DNA of 64,000 nt from Bog-473 sp963766995 (lineage in GTDB: Bacteria; Actinomycetota; Acidimicrobiia; Acidimicrobiales; RAAP-2), in contig CAVYCE010000003.1 in NCBI GenBank assembly GCA_963766995.1, forward strand, positions 930,001-994,000. The letters run 5' to 3'. Made by a program: the position numbers and the translations under genes. The notes beneath the pieces were generated by a model. It searched no databases and was not told where the DNA came from. It saw nothing but the letters and a program-made list of their open reading frames with translations. Below, piece after piece: positions 34,342-43,484 of this stretch. Each line of letters begins with the position of its first letter. The first letter of the stretch is position 1.

Positions 34342-35576
34342 TTCGTTCGCACCGAGCGGGCGAGTTCGAACAGCCCAATCAGATTGAGGATGAGCTCCCG
34401 TTGGGGTCCCACCAGCCCAGCGATGCCCGGCGTACCGAGGTAGCCGGTCAGAACCGCACGCCGATTCCGGTTCTCCCACGCTTGACCGAGGTCAGCCAAG
34501 CCCTGGCGGCCACCGGGGTCTCGCTCGGCCGCTGCGGTCATGCCGGCCTGGTGCAACGACCAGAGGAGATCAGCCACGTCGGCCAAGGGTGATCGGGCCA
34601 CCACGTCATACATGCCGGGCAGTACTCCTCCGGGTCGGAAGTCGCTGACCACCCAACCCTGATCGGTGCGAGAGGTCCGGCCCAGGTGGAAATCACCATG
34701 AGTGCGGATGGCGGCCAATCGCATGTCCGAGGCACGTAGTGACTTGACGAGATCGGTCACACCGGGAGCGTCGAGCCGTGCTGGTTCGGCATCGCCGATC
34801 TCTGCCTCCGCCATCTCGGCCCACTCCGCCACTGGTTCGGGCAGGCGACTGAACGCTCGGTCGATGGCCAGGTGCATGCGGGCCAACATCGTCCCCAATG
34901 CGTGGGCTTCGGCTCCGAAATCACCACCAGCCGCCTCGGGTGTCCCGCCGGCGGCGTACAGATCACGCAGCGAGGTCAGGGCCAGGGCCCAACCAGTGGA
35001 TCGATCTTCCAGGGGCTCTTGCACCAGCCCCAGGTCCAGGTGTTCCCAGACCCAGCGCACCAGCGGCGCCGCCACGTGGTTGAAGCCCATGCGCTCCAGC
35101 GCCACCATCAGATCCACGGCCGGATCGGGCCGGTCGAGCAGCCACGAAAAGACGGTGAGATCACCGCGGTCGCCGCAGTCGAGCACCGTGGCATCCTCGT
35201 CGTCCCTGACGATGGCGATTCGACCGCTACGAGGTTCGACCGCACGCAGGGTGGCCAAGAGGAGCGGGGCCAGCTGGGCGTCATGCAGCGCATCGGTGCA
35301 CACGGCCAACCCGTCGCGGTCTTCCCACAGCCCAAGGGCGATTTCGTCACCGGAGCGTAGGAAGTGCGGCTCATCACCCACTGATCGCAGGCCCGCCACG
35401 ACGTGGGCCAGGCGGCCATCCACCTCGGCCACAATGTCCAATAGCCCGGGCCGACCTGCACGAAGGGTTTCCACCCTGCGGATGGTGATGTCCTGGGCCT
35501 GTACTTCAGTTTGGGAACGGTGCGACACCCAGGCCTGCACCAAGGTGCGCGCCGCCGAGGTCTCTTCCGGGGTCAC
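34338..35576 (-). CDS. mak: Maltokinase (Mak/Pep2-like)
   Basis: A 412-aa protein from GTG at 35576, overlapping the treS stop (GTGA). The aminoglycoside-kinase-like fold shows the catalytic HGDFHLG near 302 and the Mg2+-binding DF pair in VVSDFRPGG; mycobacterial Mak has IDFEGEP at this place, so the loop after Asp-Phe is changed. Mak phosphorylates maltose made by TreS to maltose-1-phosphate for alpha-glucan synthesis by GlgE. The open frame continues upstream inside treS but is a shadow there. Confidence 0.88.
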   Translation of the reverse strand: MTPEETSAARTLVQAWVSHRSQTEVQAQDITIRRVETLRAGRPGLLDIVAEVDGRLAHVVAGLRSVGDEPHFLRSGDEIALGLWEDRDGLAVCTDALHDAQLAPLLLATLRAVEPRSGRIAIVRDDEDATVLDCGDRGDLTVFSWLLDRPDPAVDLMVALERMGFNHVAAPLVRWVWEHLDLGLVQEPLEDRSTGWALALTSLRDLYAAGGTPEAAGGDFGAEAHALGTMLARMHLAIDRAFSRLPEPVAEWAEMAEAEIGDAEPARLDAPGVTDLVKSLRASDMRLAAIRTHGDFHLGRTSRTDQGWVVSDFRPGGVLPGMYDVVARSPLADVADLLWSLHQAGMTAAAERDPGGRQGLADLGQAWENRNRRAVLTGYLGTPGIAGLVGPQRELILNLIGLFELARSVRTN

Positions 35577-37411
35577 TGTTCGATCTTTCCCTCGGGGACG
35601 AGATCGAACCAAAGAAAACCATACGGAGGCAGGGTGATCGTGTATGGCTCCTCGGTGATCATCGAAAAGGGCACCCGGCCCAACACCTCGTACGGCGTCG
35701 AGCCAGCCCACTTGGACAGCGAGAGTTCTGCCGGTTGGGCGAAGCGACTGAGGTTGTGCACGCAGAGCACGGCTTGGAATCGCCGGACGACCTCGTCGTC
35801 CGCGCCCTCGTTGCCCGCCGGCACCGTGCGGGCTGTGGCCGAAGGCCGATCCCAGCTCCTCCCGTCGAAGTCCATGGACGGCATTGGGAGTGCGTGGGTC
35901 GCGGCCGAAGCCATGACATCGGCCACTTCGCCCGAGCGCATGTAGGCCAGCACCGAGGGATTGGCGCACGGCAGCACTTCCATTTCGCCGACGCCCATCA
36001 CGGGCAGTGATCGGCGTTCGGTCAACATGCGCCGCAACCAGTGCAGAAACGATCCCTGATTGCGTAGCTGCGCCTCCACGTTCACGGCGCTGAAGCCGTA
36101 GACGGGGTCCATCAATGGCGGCAGGTACAGCTGGGCGAAGTCCGCCTTCGAGAAGCCTCCGTTGCGGTCGGGCGACCACTGCATGGGCGTGCGCACCGAA
36201 TCACGGTCACCCAAGTAGATGTTGTCGCCCATCATCAACTCATCGCCGTAGTAGATGACGGGACTGCCCGGCAGCGAGAGCAGGAGGGCATAGAGCAGCT
36301 CGGCGGTGCGTCGGTCGTTGTCGAGTAATGGGGCCAAGCGGCGGCCAATCCCCATATGGCGCTTCATGCGCGGGTCCTTGGCGTATTCCGCGATCATGTA
36401 GTCACGGTCCTCGTCGGTGACCTGCTCGAGCGTCAACTCGTCATGGTTGCGGAGAAAGATGGCCCACTGGCACGAGTCACTTATCACTGGCGTCTGGGCC
36501 AGGATTTCGGTGATGGGGTACCGCTGCTCGCGCCGCACGGCCATGAAGAGCCGGGGCATGAGCGGGAAGTGGAAACACAAATGGCATTCGTCGCCGTCGC
36601 CGAAGTAGTCGGCCACATCCACCGGCCAGCCATTGGCCTCGGCCAGGAGGATCCGTCCCGGGTAATCCGCTTCCAGTTGCTTGCGAATGCGACGGATAAA
36701 GGCGTGGGTCTCGGGCAGGTGCTCGCCGGCCGTGCCGTCGCGCTGGTACAGATAGGGCACAGCGTCCAGGCGGAAACCGTCGAAGCCAAGGTCCAGCCAG
36801 AAGCGGACCAGGTCGATCATGGTGTCGGCCACTTCGGGATTTTCGTAGTTCAGATCGGGTTGGTGGTGGTAGAAGCGGTGCCAGTAGTACTGCTGGCGCA
36901 CGTCATCCCACGTCCAATTGGAGCGCTCAACGTCAGTGAAGACCACTCGGGCGTCGGGCCAGCGTTGATCGTCGTCGTTCCAGACATACCAGTCGGCCTT
37001 GGCGTTATCGCGGCTCGATCGCGACTCAATGAACCAGGGATGCTGGTCGCTGGTGTGGTTCATCACCAGGTCGGCGATGACGCGGATACCGCGACTGTGT
37101 GCATCTTCGAGGAACGCCACCAGGTCGCCGATGCTCCCGTAATCGGGGTGCACATTGAAGAAGTCGCTGATGTCATAGCCGCCATCCCGGAACGGAGAGG
37201 GATAGAAGGGCAGCATCCAGATGCAATCGATACCCAGCCATTCGATGTAGTCCAGCTTCTCGCGCAGACCCTTGAGGTCGCCGGTGCCGTCGTTGTTGGC
37301 GTCGTAGAAGCCGCGGATCAGTACCTCATAGAAGACGGCGTGCTGGAACCACCGGACCGACGGATCGAAGGGGCCCTCGCCGGCACTGACCGGGATGGGG
37401 GGAGAACTCAC
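35573..37411 (-). CDS. treS: Trehalose synthase (maltose alpha-D-glucosyltransferase)
   Basis: A 612-aa GH13 enzyme. Catalytic residues: nucleophile Asp216 (GFRLDAVPY), acid/base Glu258 (LLAEANGWP) and Asp324 (RNHDEL). It isomerises trehalose and maltose. Between VLAYMRS (about 490) and VLCVHNLSRF there is an insertion of roughly 50 residues not expected in typical TreS, Ala/Met/Pro-rich and possibly a surface loop. Coupled to maltokinase downstream and overlapping the enoyl-CoA hydratase upstream. Confidence 0.95.
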   Translation of the reverse strand: MSSPPIPVSAGEGPFDPSVRWFQHAVFYEVLIRGFYDANNDGTGDLKGLREKLDYIEWLGIDCIWMLPFYPSPFRDGGYDISDFFNVHPDYGSIGDLVAFLEDAHSRGIRVIADLVMNHTSDQHPWFIESRSSRDNAKADWYVWNDDDQRWPDARVVFTDVERSNWTWDDVRQQYYWHRFYHHQPDLNYENPEVADTMIDLVRFWLDLGFDGFRLDAVPYLYQRDGTAGEHLPETHAFIRRIRKQLEADYPGRILLAEANGWPVDVADYFGDGDECHLCFHFPLMPRLFMAVRREQRYPITEILAQTPVISDSCQWAIFLRNHDELTLEQVTDEDRDYMIAEYAKDPRMKRHMGIGRRLAPLLDNDRRTAELLYALLLSLPGSPVIYYGDELMMGDNIYLGDRDSVRTPMQWSPDRNGGFSKADFAQLYLPPLMDPVYGFSAVNVEAQLRNQGSFLHWLRRMLTERRSLPVMGVGEMEVLPCANPSVLAYMRSGEVADVMASAATHALPMPSMDFDGRSWDRPSATARTVPAGNEGADDEVVRRFQAVLCVHNLSRFAQPAELSLSKWAGSTPYEVLGRVPFSMITEEPYTITLPPYGFLWFDLVPEGKIEQ

Positions 37412-38178
37412 CGACCGACGAAGGTGGCCCGGCCCGGGCCATGCTCGTTGAACGAGGCAATACCGCGCCCGGCGTCCTCGGTGCGGGCCACCGTGGCGAA
37501 CGCCTCTTGCTCAAGGCTCAGGCCTTCGGCCAGCGTGCCCTCCAGGCCGCGGTCAATGGCCGATTTGGCCAGCTGGTGGGCCACCAACGGTCCCTTGGCC
37601 AGTTCGGCCGCCCAGGCCAGCGAAGCGTCCAGGACCTCGTCGGCTGGCACCACCTTGTTGACCAGACCGATGTCCAGCGCTTCTTCGGAGCGGACCTGCC
37701 GTCCCGTCATGATGAGCTCCTTGGCCCGAGAGGAGCCGATGAGACGAGGCAGCCGCTGGGTGCCGCCGCCGCCAGGGATCACGCCAAGCAGCACCTCGGG
37801 CAGCCCAAGTTTCGAATCTACGGCGCACACTCGGAAATCGCAGGCCAGCGCCAGCTCTAGACCACCACCCAGGGCGTAGCCATTGATGGCGGCGATGGTG
37901 GCTCGAGGCACCTCAGCCAGGGCGACCAGTGCGCTGGTGAAGTTGGCACCGACAGCCCCGGCGCTGCCATCGAGTTCCACAATGTCGGCCCCAGCAGCGA
38001 AGATGCGGCGCCCTCCCCAGAGCACGACGGCGCCCGGAGGGTCCTCCTGGAGGACCTCGGCCGCGGCGAATATCTGATGAAGAACGGCGCCCGACAGCGC
38101 ATTGGCCTTGGGTCGGTCCAGGCGAATGAGAGCCACGCCGTCAGGACGGCGCTCCACGGTCACGAACTGGTCAGCCAT
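37408..38178 (-). CDS. Enoyl-CoA hydratase/isomerase family protein
   Basis: A 256-aa crotonase. The oxyanion-hole segments (AAGADI near 61 and ALGGGLELAL near 102-111) and both hydratase glutamates are present: Glu108 and Glu128 (LGLPEVLLGVIPGGGGTQ). It hydrates trans-2-enoyl-CoA, probably in fatty acid or branched-chain degradation. The stop overlaps the treS start by 4 bp and meaB lies 33 bp upstream, so transcription may be shared although the pathways differ. Confidence 0.9.
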   Translation of the reverse strand: MADQFVTVERRPDGVALIRLDRPKANALSGAVLHQIFAAAEVLQEDPPGAVVLWGGRRIFAAGADIVELDGSAGAVGANFTSALVALAEVPRATIAAINGYALGGGLELALACDFRVCAVDSKLGLPEVLLGVIPGGGGTQRLPRLIGSSRAKELIMTGRQVRSEEALDIGLVNKVVPADEVLDASLAWAAELAKGPLVAHQLAKSAIDRGLEGTLAEGLSLEQEAFATVARTEDAGRGIASFNEHGPGRATFVGR

Positions 38179-38211
38179 GGGCGAACCGTACCGGACTCGG
38201 CCCGAGCGCTT

Positions 38212-39184
38212 TCACTGAGGGAGGAGCCGATCGGCCGCCTCGTAGGGATCGAGTTCGCCCGCCGCTAGCGCCTTCACAGCCGAGGTGAACTCCTCCCCCG
38301 CCGCCAGCTCCTCAATCCGCTTGGCGCTTCGGGACAGGAGCACCCGCCGCAGTTCGTGGGCCATGCGATCGGTGCGCCGCTGGATCAGAGCCCCCGAGGA
38401 CACGAGATAGCGGCGGTGCCGGGCTACCTCGGCCCAGAAATGCTCGACGCCGTCTCCAGTCATGGCAGTGGTGTCGACCACCGGTGGTCGCCACTCGCCC
38501 AGCGTTGAAAGGTCGAGCATTTGCTCAAGGTCGCGACGTGCCTCGCGTGCCCCCGGGCGGTCCGCCTTGTTGATGACGAACAGGTCGGCCACCTCCAAGA
38601 GTCCGGCCTTGTTGGCCTGCATGGAGTCGCCCCAGCCCGGTGTCACCACCACGACGGTGGTGTCGGCCGCCGACGCCACTTCCACTTCCATCTGTCCCAC
38701 GCCGACCGTCTCGACGATGACCAGCGGGAGGCCGGCTCCGCCCAGCACCCGCACGGCGTCGGGCACGGCCAGGGCCAGGCCGCCCAACTGGCCGCGGGTG
38801 GCCATGGAGCGAATGAATACAGACGGATCGAGCGCGTGCTGTCCCATTCGCACCCGATCGCCCAGGATGGCGCCGCCACTGAATGGCGAGGTGGGATCGA
38901 TGGCCAACACCCCCACCTGATCGATGGGCTCAGGATCGTCGCCCGGCCAGCCCTTGCGGGCCACGGTGATGAGCTGGTCGGTCAAAGTCGACTTTCCGGC
39001 TCCGGGCGCACCGGTGAGCCCCACGGTGTAAGGCACATCGGCCCGGTACGACAATCGGGACACGGCCATACCGGCTTCACCGCCGCGCTCGACCAACGAG
39101 AGCAGTCGGGCCAGCGCGGACGCGGTCATGGTGCTTGGCCAAGTCCAGTAGGGCGGCGGGATCGGTGGGCAATCTCGTGCTCAT
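38212..39184 (-). CDS. meaB: MeaB/ArgK GTPase, N-terminus frameshifted
   Basis: A G3E-type GTPase that protects and reloads methylmalonyl-CoA mutase. Motifs: GAPGAGKST, DPTSPFSGGAILGDR, ETVGVGQ, NKAD. The main frame opens at ATG 39129, but the conserved start is the ATG at 39184 that overlaps the murA stop (ATGA) and reads PAALLDLAKHHDR in another frame. One extra base near 39117-39126 separates the two; removing it joins AKHHDR to SALARLLSLVERGG. Predicted length about 323 aa. No mutase gene is in the window. Confidence 0.88.
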
Positions 39185-40443
39185 TGGCTGGACACCTTGG
39201 CACCCAACATCGAGAGCGCACCAACCAGGTCCTCGTAGCCCCGGCCGATGTGGTGGGCGCCGCTGACCTCGGTCTGCCCCTCCGCCACAAGACCAGCCAA
39301 CACGAGGGCCACGCCCGCTCGCAGATCCGGTGCCTTCACCGGTGCGCCCGAAAGGTGGCTCACGCCGCGGACCACGGCGTGGTGACCCTCGGTGCGGATG
39401 TCGGCGCCCATGCGGCGCAGCTCTTCGACATAGCGGAAGCGTCCGGAGAACAGGTTTTCGGTCAGGATGCCCACCCCGTCGGCCACCGTCAACATGGCAA
39501 CTAACAACGGGCTGTAGTCGGTGGCCACTCCCGGGTACGGCAGAGTGGCCACATCGGCTGCTGCCAGCCGGTGTGCTGCGGTGGCCCGCATGCCTTGAGG
39601 TCCCATGTCCGTGACCACGCCCATTTGGCTGACCTTGCGCAGCAGCATTTCCATGTGGTCGGGCCGGGCGTCGGCGATCGTGACTTCACCGCCGGCGATG
39701 CCCACCGCGGCCAGGAAGGTGGCGGCCACTACCCGGTCGGGGATCACAGTGTGCTCTGTCGGGTGCAGCGCCTCGACGCCTTCAATCTCGATGCGAGAGG
39801 TGCCGGCCCCTCGGACCACTGCTCCCATGTCGCACAGCATGGTGGCCAAGTCGATGATCTCGGGCTCTTTGGCCGCGTTCTCAATGACGGTGGTGCCTTT
39901 GGCCAGCACCGCAGCCATCATGAGGTTGTCGGTGGCGGTGTGGCTCGGATATTCCAGCACCACCCGCGTCCCGATCAAGCGGCCGCCCTCCACGTGTCCG
40001 CGCACCTGGCCGTGCGAGGACTCGAACTTCGCCCCCATGGCCGCCAGTCCGTTGAGGTGAAAGTCGATCGGTCGCTCACCGAAGTCGTCACCGCCGGGAA
40101 GGGGCATAGACACCTCGCCACATTTGGCCAGGAGGAGGCCAAGAATGACCACCGACGCCCGCATCCGCTCCACCAGCTCCAGCGGGGCAACTGGGGTGAG
40201 TTGTGCAGTTGCCGGAGTGGTGATGGCCACCGAGCCGTCAGGCAGTCGCTCTACCCCGGCCCCGACTGCCCGCAGCACGTCGGCCATGGAATCCACGTCG
40301 TCAATGCGAGGCACGTTGCGCAAGACAGTGCGTCCCTCGGCCAGAAGGCAGGCCGCCATCAACTTGAGTGCGGAGTTCTTGGCCCCACCGGCTCGAACCG
40401 AGCCCGAAAGCGGGCCGTTCGGCTGGACCACAATCCGTTCCAC
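39181..40443 (-). CDS. murA: UDP-GlcNAc 1-carboxyvinyltransferase, Asp-type active site
   Basis: About 420 aa from GTG at 40443. GAKNSAL (Lys equivalent to Lys22), RASVVILG, the catalytic loop PLPGGDDFGERPIDFH and later YPSHTATDNLM are clear. At residue 119, where most MurA proteins have the Cys attacked by fosfomycin, this one has Asp, followed by a second Asp. It makes the first committed peptidoglycan precursor. Asp at this site, as in mycobacteria and chlamydiae, predicts fosfomycin resistance. The frame is open further upstream but the start consensus argues for 40443. Confidence 0.95.
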   Translation of the reverse strand: MERIVVQPNGPLSGSVRAGGAKNSALKLMAACLLAEGRTVLRNVPRIDDVDSMADVLRAVGAGVERLPDGSVAITTPATAQLTPVAPLELVERMRASVVILGLLLAKCGEVSMPLPGGDDFGERPIDFHLNGLAAMGAKFESSHGQVRGHVEGGRLIGTRVVLEYPSHTATDNLMMAAVLAKGTTVIENAAKEPEIIDLATMLCDMGAVVRGAGTSRIEIEGVEALHPTEHTVIPDRVVAATFLAAVGIAGGEVTIADARPDHMEMLLRKVSQMGVVTDMGPQGMRATAAHRLAAADVATLPYPGVATDYSPLLVAMLTVADGVGILTENLFSGRFRYVEELRRMGADIRTEGHHAVVRGVSHLSGAPVKAPDLRAGVALVLAGLVAEGQTEVSGAHHIGRGYEDLVGALSMLGAKVSSQ

Positions 40444-40503
40444 AACCTCAAGTATCGCCGCTGGCGGGGGCGGCGGCCCACAGCTGAGGATGGGTGACCC
40501 ACT

Positions 40504-41511
40504 ATGGTCTGGGCCGTGCCGACGACCCGTCAAGCTCCTGACCGCAACTTGGCCATGGAGCTGGTGCGGACCACCGAGGCGGCCGCCATGGCGGCCAGCC
40601 GATTCATGGGCCGCGGTGACAAGCTAGGCGCAGACGGCGCCGCCGTCGAGGCCATGCGAGTGGTGCTCTCCTCGGTCCCCATGGACGGCATCGTCGTCAT
40701 CGGTGAGGGCGAAAAAGACAATGCCCCCATGCTCTTCAACGGGGAACGCATCGGGGATGGGACCCCGCCGCAAACCGACATCGCCGTCGATCCGATCGAC
40801 GGCACGACCCTCACGGCACTTGGCCGCGGTGGCGCATTGGCCGTGATCGCCGTGTCAGAGCGGGGCACGATGTTCGACCCCGGACCGTGCGTGTACATGG
40901 AAAAGTTGGCCGTTGGGCCTCGAGCCAAGGGTGCCTGTGACATCCGCCGGTCGGCCACCGAGAACCTCCACGCCCTTTCCGGTGCCCTCGGCCGACCCGT
41001 CCGGGACCTCACGGCCGTGATCCTCGACCGCCCTCGACATGACGATCTCATCGCCGAGGTACGCGCCTCGGGCGCACGCATCCGGCTCATCACTGACGGC
41101 GACGTAGCCGGCGCCATCGCCACCGGCTGGCCCGGAGCTGGCACCGACATCCTCTTCGGCATCGGCGGCACCCCTGAGGGCGTGCTGGCTGCCGCCGCCC
41201 TCAAGTGCATGGGTGGTGAAATTCAAGGACGGCTCTATCCCCGTAACGAGGAAGAGCGCTCAGCGGCCCTGGCTGCCGGCTACCAGCTCGACGCCGTCCT
41301 CACCACCGACGACCTGGTGGCGGGCGACAACTGCTTCTTCGCCGCCACCGGCATCACCGACGGCGAGCTCCTACAGGGCGTCCATTATCACGAGTTCGGC
41401 GCCACCACGCAGTCACTGGTGATGCGTTCGAAGTCGGGCACGCTCCGCAAAATCGACGCCAGCCACGCGCTCGAGAAGTTGGCGGAGTTCAGCTCTATTT
41501 CATTCAGCTGA
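40504..41511 (+). CDS. glpX: Fructose-1,6-bisphosphatase class II
   Basis: A 335-aa Li+-sensitive-phosphatase-fold enzyme. GEGEKDNAPML (near 67), DPIDGTT (near 96) and GIGGTPEGVL (near 214) are GlpX signatures. It hydrolyses fructose-1,6-bisphosphate in gluconeogenesis and is the usual FBPase of actinobacteria. ATG at 40504 or GTG at 40516 may start it. It diverges from murA and its end overlaps atpC (convergent) by 12 bp. Confidence 0.95.
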   Translation: MVWAVPTTRQAPDRNLAMELVRTTEAAAMAASRFMGRGDKLGADGAAVEAMRVVLSSVPMDGIVVIGEGEKDNAPMLFNGERIGDGTPPQTDIAVDPIDGTTLTALGRGGALAVIAVSERGTMFDPGPCVYMEKLAVGPRAKGACDIRRSATENLHALSGALGRPVRDLTAVILDRPRHDDLIAEVRASGARIRLITDGDVAGAIATGWPGAGTDILFGIGGTPEGVLAAAALKCMGGEIQGRLYPRNEEERSAALAAGYQLDAVLTTDDLVAGDNCFFAATGITDGELLQGVHYHEFGATTQSLVMRSKSGTLRKIDASHALEKLAEFSSISFS

Positions 41512-42021
41512 ACCGGCGGCGACAGCGAGTCGCAACTCGGCTCGGGCCAGGGCCAGTTCAGCTTCAACCAACTGAAGATCGGCGGCATCGACCGACTCAC
41601 CGGCATCGGTGGAGGTGCCGCTCCGACCGGATCCGAGTTCACCGATCCGTTGCGTTGCCGCCTCTTTGGCCAATTCGGCACGGGGAACGTCGATCTCTTC
41701 AGCCAGCTCGGCGATGCCGGCCAGCACCGTCACCCGGGTCGACAGGCCAGGCAGCGGTCCATCGCCTTCCGCCAGGCCCCCGGCCGCGCCGGGGCTGGTA
41801 TCGACCTGCACGAAGCCACCGTGCACCGCCAGCCGCAGCGTGCCGCCGTCGGCCTGATCCACTTTGACCTGGCACGGCACTACGTCGCCGATGAGCGGCG
41901 TGTGCCCGTCCAGCACCGTCAGAGCGCCTTCCGAAGTGGCCAGGACCACTGCAACGGCACCGCCGGCCACAATGGACTGCTCGGGCGTGACGACCTCGAG
42001 GCCGAAGACACCGTCGGCCAC
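41500..42021 (-). CDS. atpC: ATP synthase epsilon subunit
   Basis: A 173-aa protein: N-terminal beta-sandwich (LEVVTPEQSIVAGGA, GALTVLDGHTPLIG, HGGFVQV) and a helical C-terminal part. It is longer than the usual 120-140 aa because of a Gly/Ser-rich insertion (about 125-142) before the last helix. Epsilon links the gamma stalk to the c ring and inhibits ATP hydrolysis. The start overlaps the atpD stop. Confidence 0.92.
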   Translation of the reverse strand: MADGVFGLEVVTPEQSIVAGGAVAVVLATSEGALTVLDGHTPLIGDVVPCQVKVDQADGGTLRLAVHGGFVQVDTSPGAAGGLAEGDGPLPGLSTRVTVLAGIAELAEEIDVPRAELAKEAATQRIGELGSGRSGTSTDAGESVDAADLQLVEAELALARAELRLAVAAGSAE

Positions 42022-43484
42022 TAGCCCGCCTCGTCCTGAAGCGTCTTGGCCTTGGCCAATACCGACTCCACGCCGCCCACGTTCAGGAATGCCTGCTCGG
42101 GAATGTTGTCGAGGTCGCCGTTGACCAATGCCTCAAATGACTCGACTGTCTCCTCAATGGGCACGAAGATGCCGGGCACACCGGTGAACACCTCGGCCAC
42201 GAAGAAGGGCTGCGACAGGTAACGCTGAATCTTGCGTGCCCGCTGCACGGTGACTCGGTCCTCTTCGGAGAGCTCGTCCATGCCGAGGATGGCGATGATG
42301 TCCTGCAGTTCCTTGTACCGCTGCAAAACTTCCTGCGTACGACGGGCCACGGCGTAGTGACGCTCGCCCACAATCTCGGGCGCCAAAATGTTCGAGGTCG
42401 AGGCCAACGGGTCCACCGCCGGGTAGATACCCAAGGCGGCAATCTGTCGGGAGAGCTCGGTGGTGGCGTCGAGATGGGTGAAGGTAGTGAACGGCGCCGG
42501 GTCGGTGTAGTCGTCGGCAGGCACATACACGGCCTGCAGCGAGGTGATCGACTTACCCTTGGTGGAGGTGATGCGTTCCTGGAGCTCACCCATCTCGTCG
42601 GCCAGGGTGGGCTGATAGCCCACGGCCGACGGCATGCGACCCAGGAGGGTCGAGACTTCGGAGCCAGCCTGGACGAAACGGAAAATGTTGTCCACGAAGA
42701 GCAACACGTCCTGGTTCTGCACGTCACGGAAGTACTCGGCCATGGTCAGCGCGGCCAGAGCCACCCGAAGGCGCACGCCCGGAGGCTCGTCCATCTGCCC
42801 GTAGACCAGTGCGGCCTTGTCGATGACGCCCGACTCCTGCATTTCCAACCACATGTCGGTGCCCTCACGGGTGCGTTCCCCCACACCGGCGAAGACCGAC
42901 ACACCTCCGTGCTGCTGAGCCACTCGGTGGATCATCTCTTGGATGATGACGGTCTTACCTACGCCAGCTCCGCCGAACAGGCCGATCTTCCCGCCCTGCA
43001 CGTACGGCTCGAGTAAGTCGATGACCTTGATCCCGGTCTCGAACATCTGGGCCCTGGGCTCCAGCTGATCGAAGGCCGGAGCGCTCCGGTGAATCTCCCA
43101 GTAATCGTCGGCTCCTTCAATCGAAGGGGTGTCGAGCGGCTGGCCCAGCACGTTGAACACGTGGCCGAGGACGGCATTGCCCACCGGCACCGTGATGCCG
43201 CGACCCAAGTTGCGCACCGGTGCGCCACGGACCAGTCCGTCGGTCTGCTGCATGCAGATGCAACGCACCCGACCGTCACCGATCTGTTGGGCCACCTCAG
43301 CTGCCACCACGTGCTTCTCGCCGTCCAGGTCAATGGTGAACTCCACGGCGAAGTTGATCTCCGGCAGGGCATGCGGCGGGAATTCCACGTCGATCACCGG
43401 GCCGGCGATAGCGACGACACGACCGTCGGCGAGCGAGCCCGCCGGTGCGGTGTCCTGTGTTGCGGTGCTAGTCATTGTGGTCAA
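42021..43484 (-). CDS. atpD: ATP synthase beta subunit
   Basis: A 487-aa catalytic subunit. GGAGVGKTVIIQEMI is the P-loop (near 170), GERTREG and the LLFVDNIFRF Walker B follow, and the DELSEED region reads MDELSEED near 400. The start overlaps the atpG stop by 4 bp. The first ~20 residues are variable. Confidence 0.98.
   Translation of the reverse strand: MTTMTSTATQDTAPAGSLADGRVVAIAGPVIDVEFPPHALPEINFAVEFTIDLDGEKHVVAAEVAQQIGDGRVRCICMQQTDGLVRGAPVRNLGRGITVPVGNAVLGHVFNVLGQPLDTPSIEGADDYWEIHRSAPAFDQLEPRAQMFETGIKVIDLLEPYVQGGKIGLFGGAGVGKTVIIQEMIHRVAQQHGGVSVFAGVGERTREGTDMWLEMQESGVIDKAALVYGQMDEPPGVRLRVALAALTMAEYFRDVQNQDVLLFVDNIFRFVQAGSEVSTLLGRMPSAVGYQPTLADEMGELQERITSTKGKSITSLQAVYVPADDYTDPAPFTTFTHLDATTELSRQIAALGIYPAVDPLASTSNILAPEIVGERHYAVARRTQEVLQRYKELQDIIAILGMDELSEEDRVTVQRARKIQRYLSQPFFVAEVFTGVPGIFVPIEETVESFEALVNGDLDNIPEQAFLNVGGVESVLAKAKTLQDEAG

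Noticed and set aside
36356..37879. A 507-codon plus-strand frame across treS and the enoyl-CoA hydratase gene
   Set aside because: Antisense to well-conserved genes and of the shadow composition (Val/Gly/His-rich); no start context or motif.
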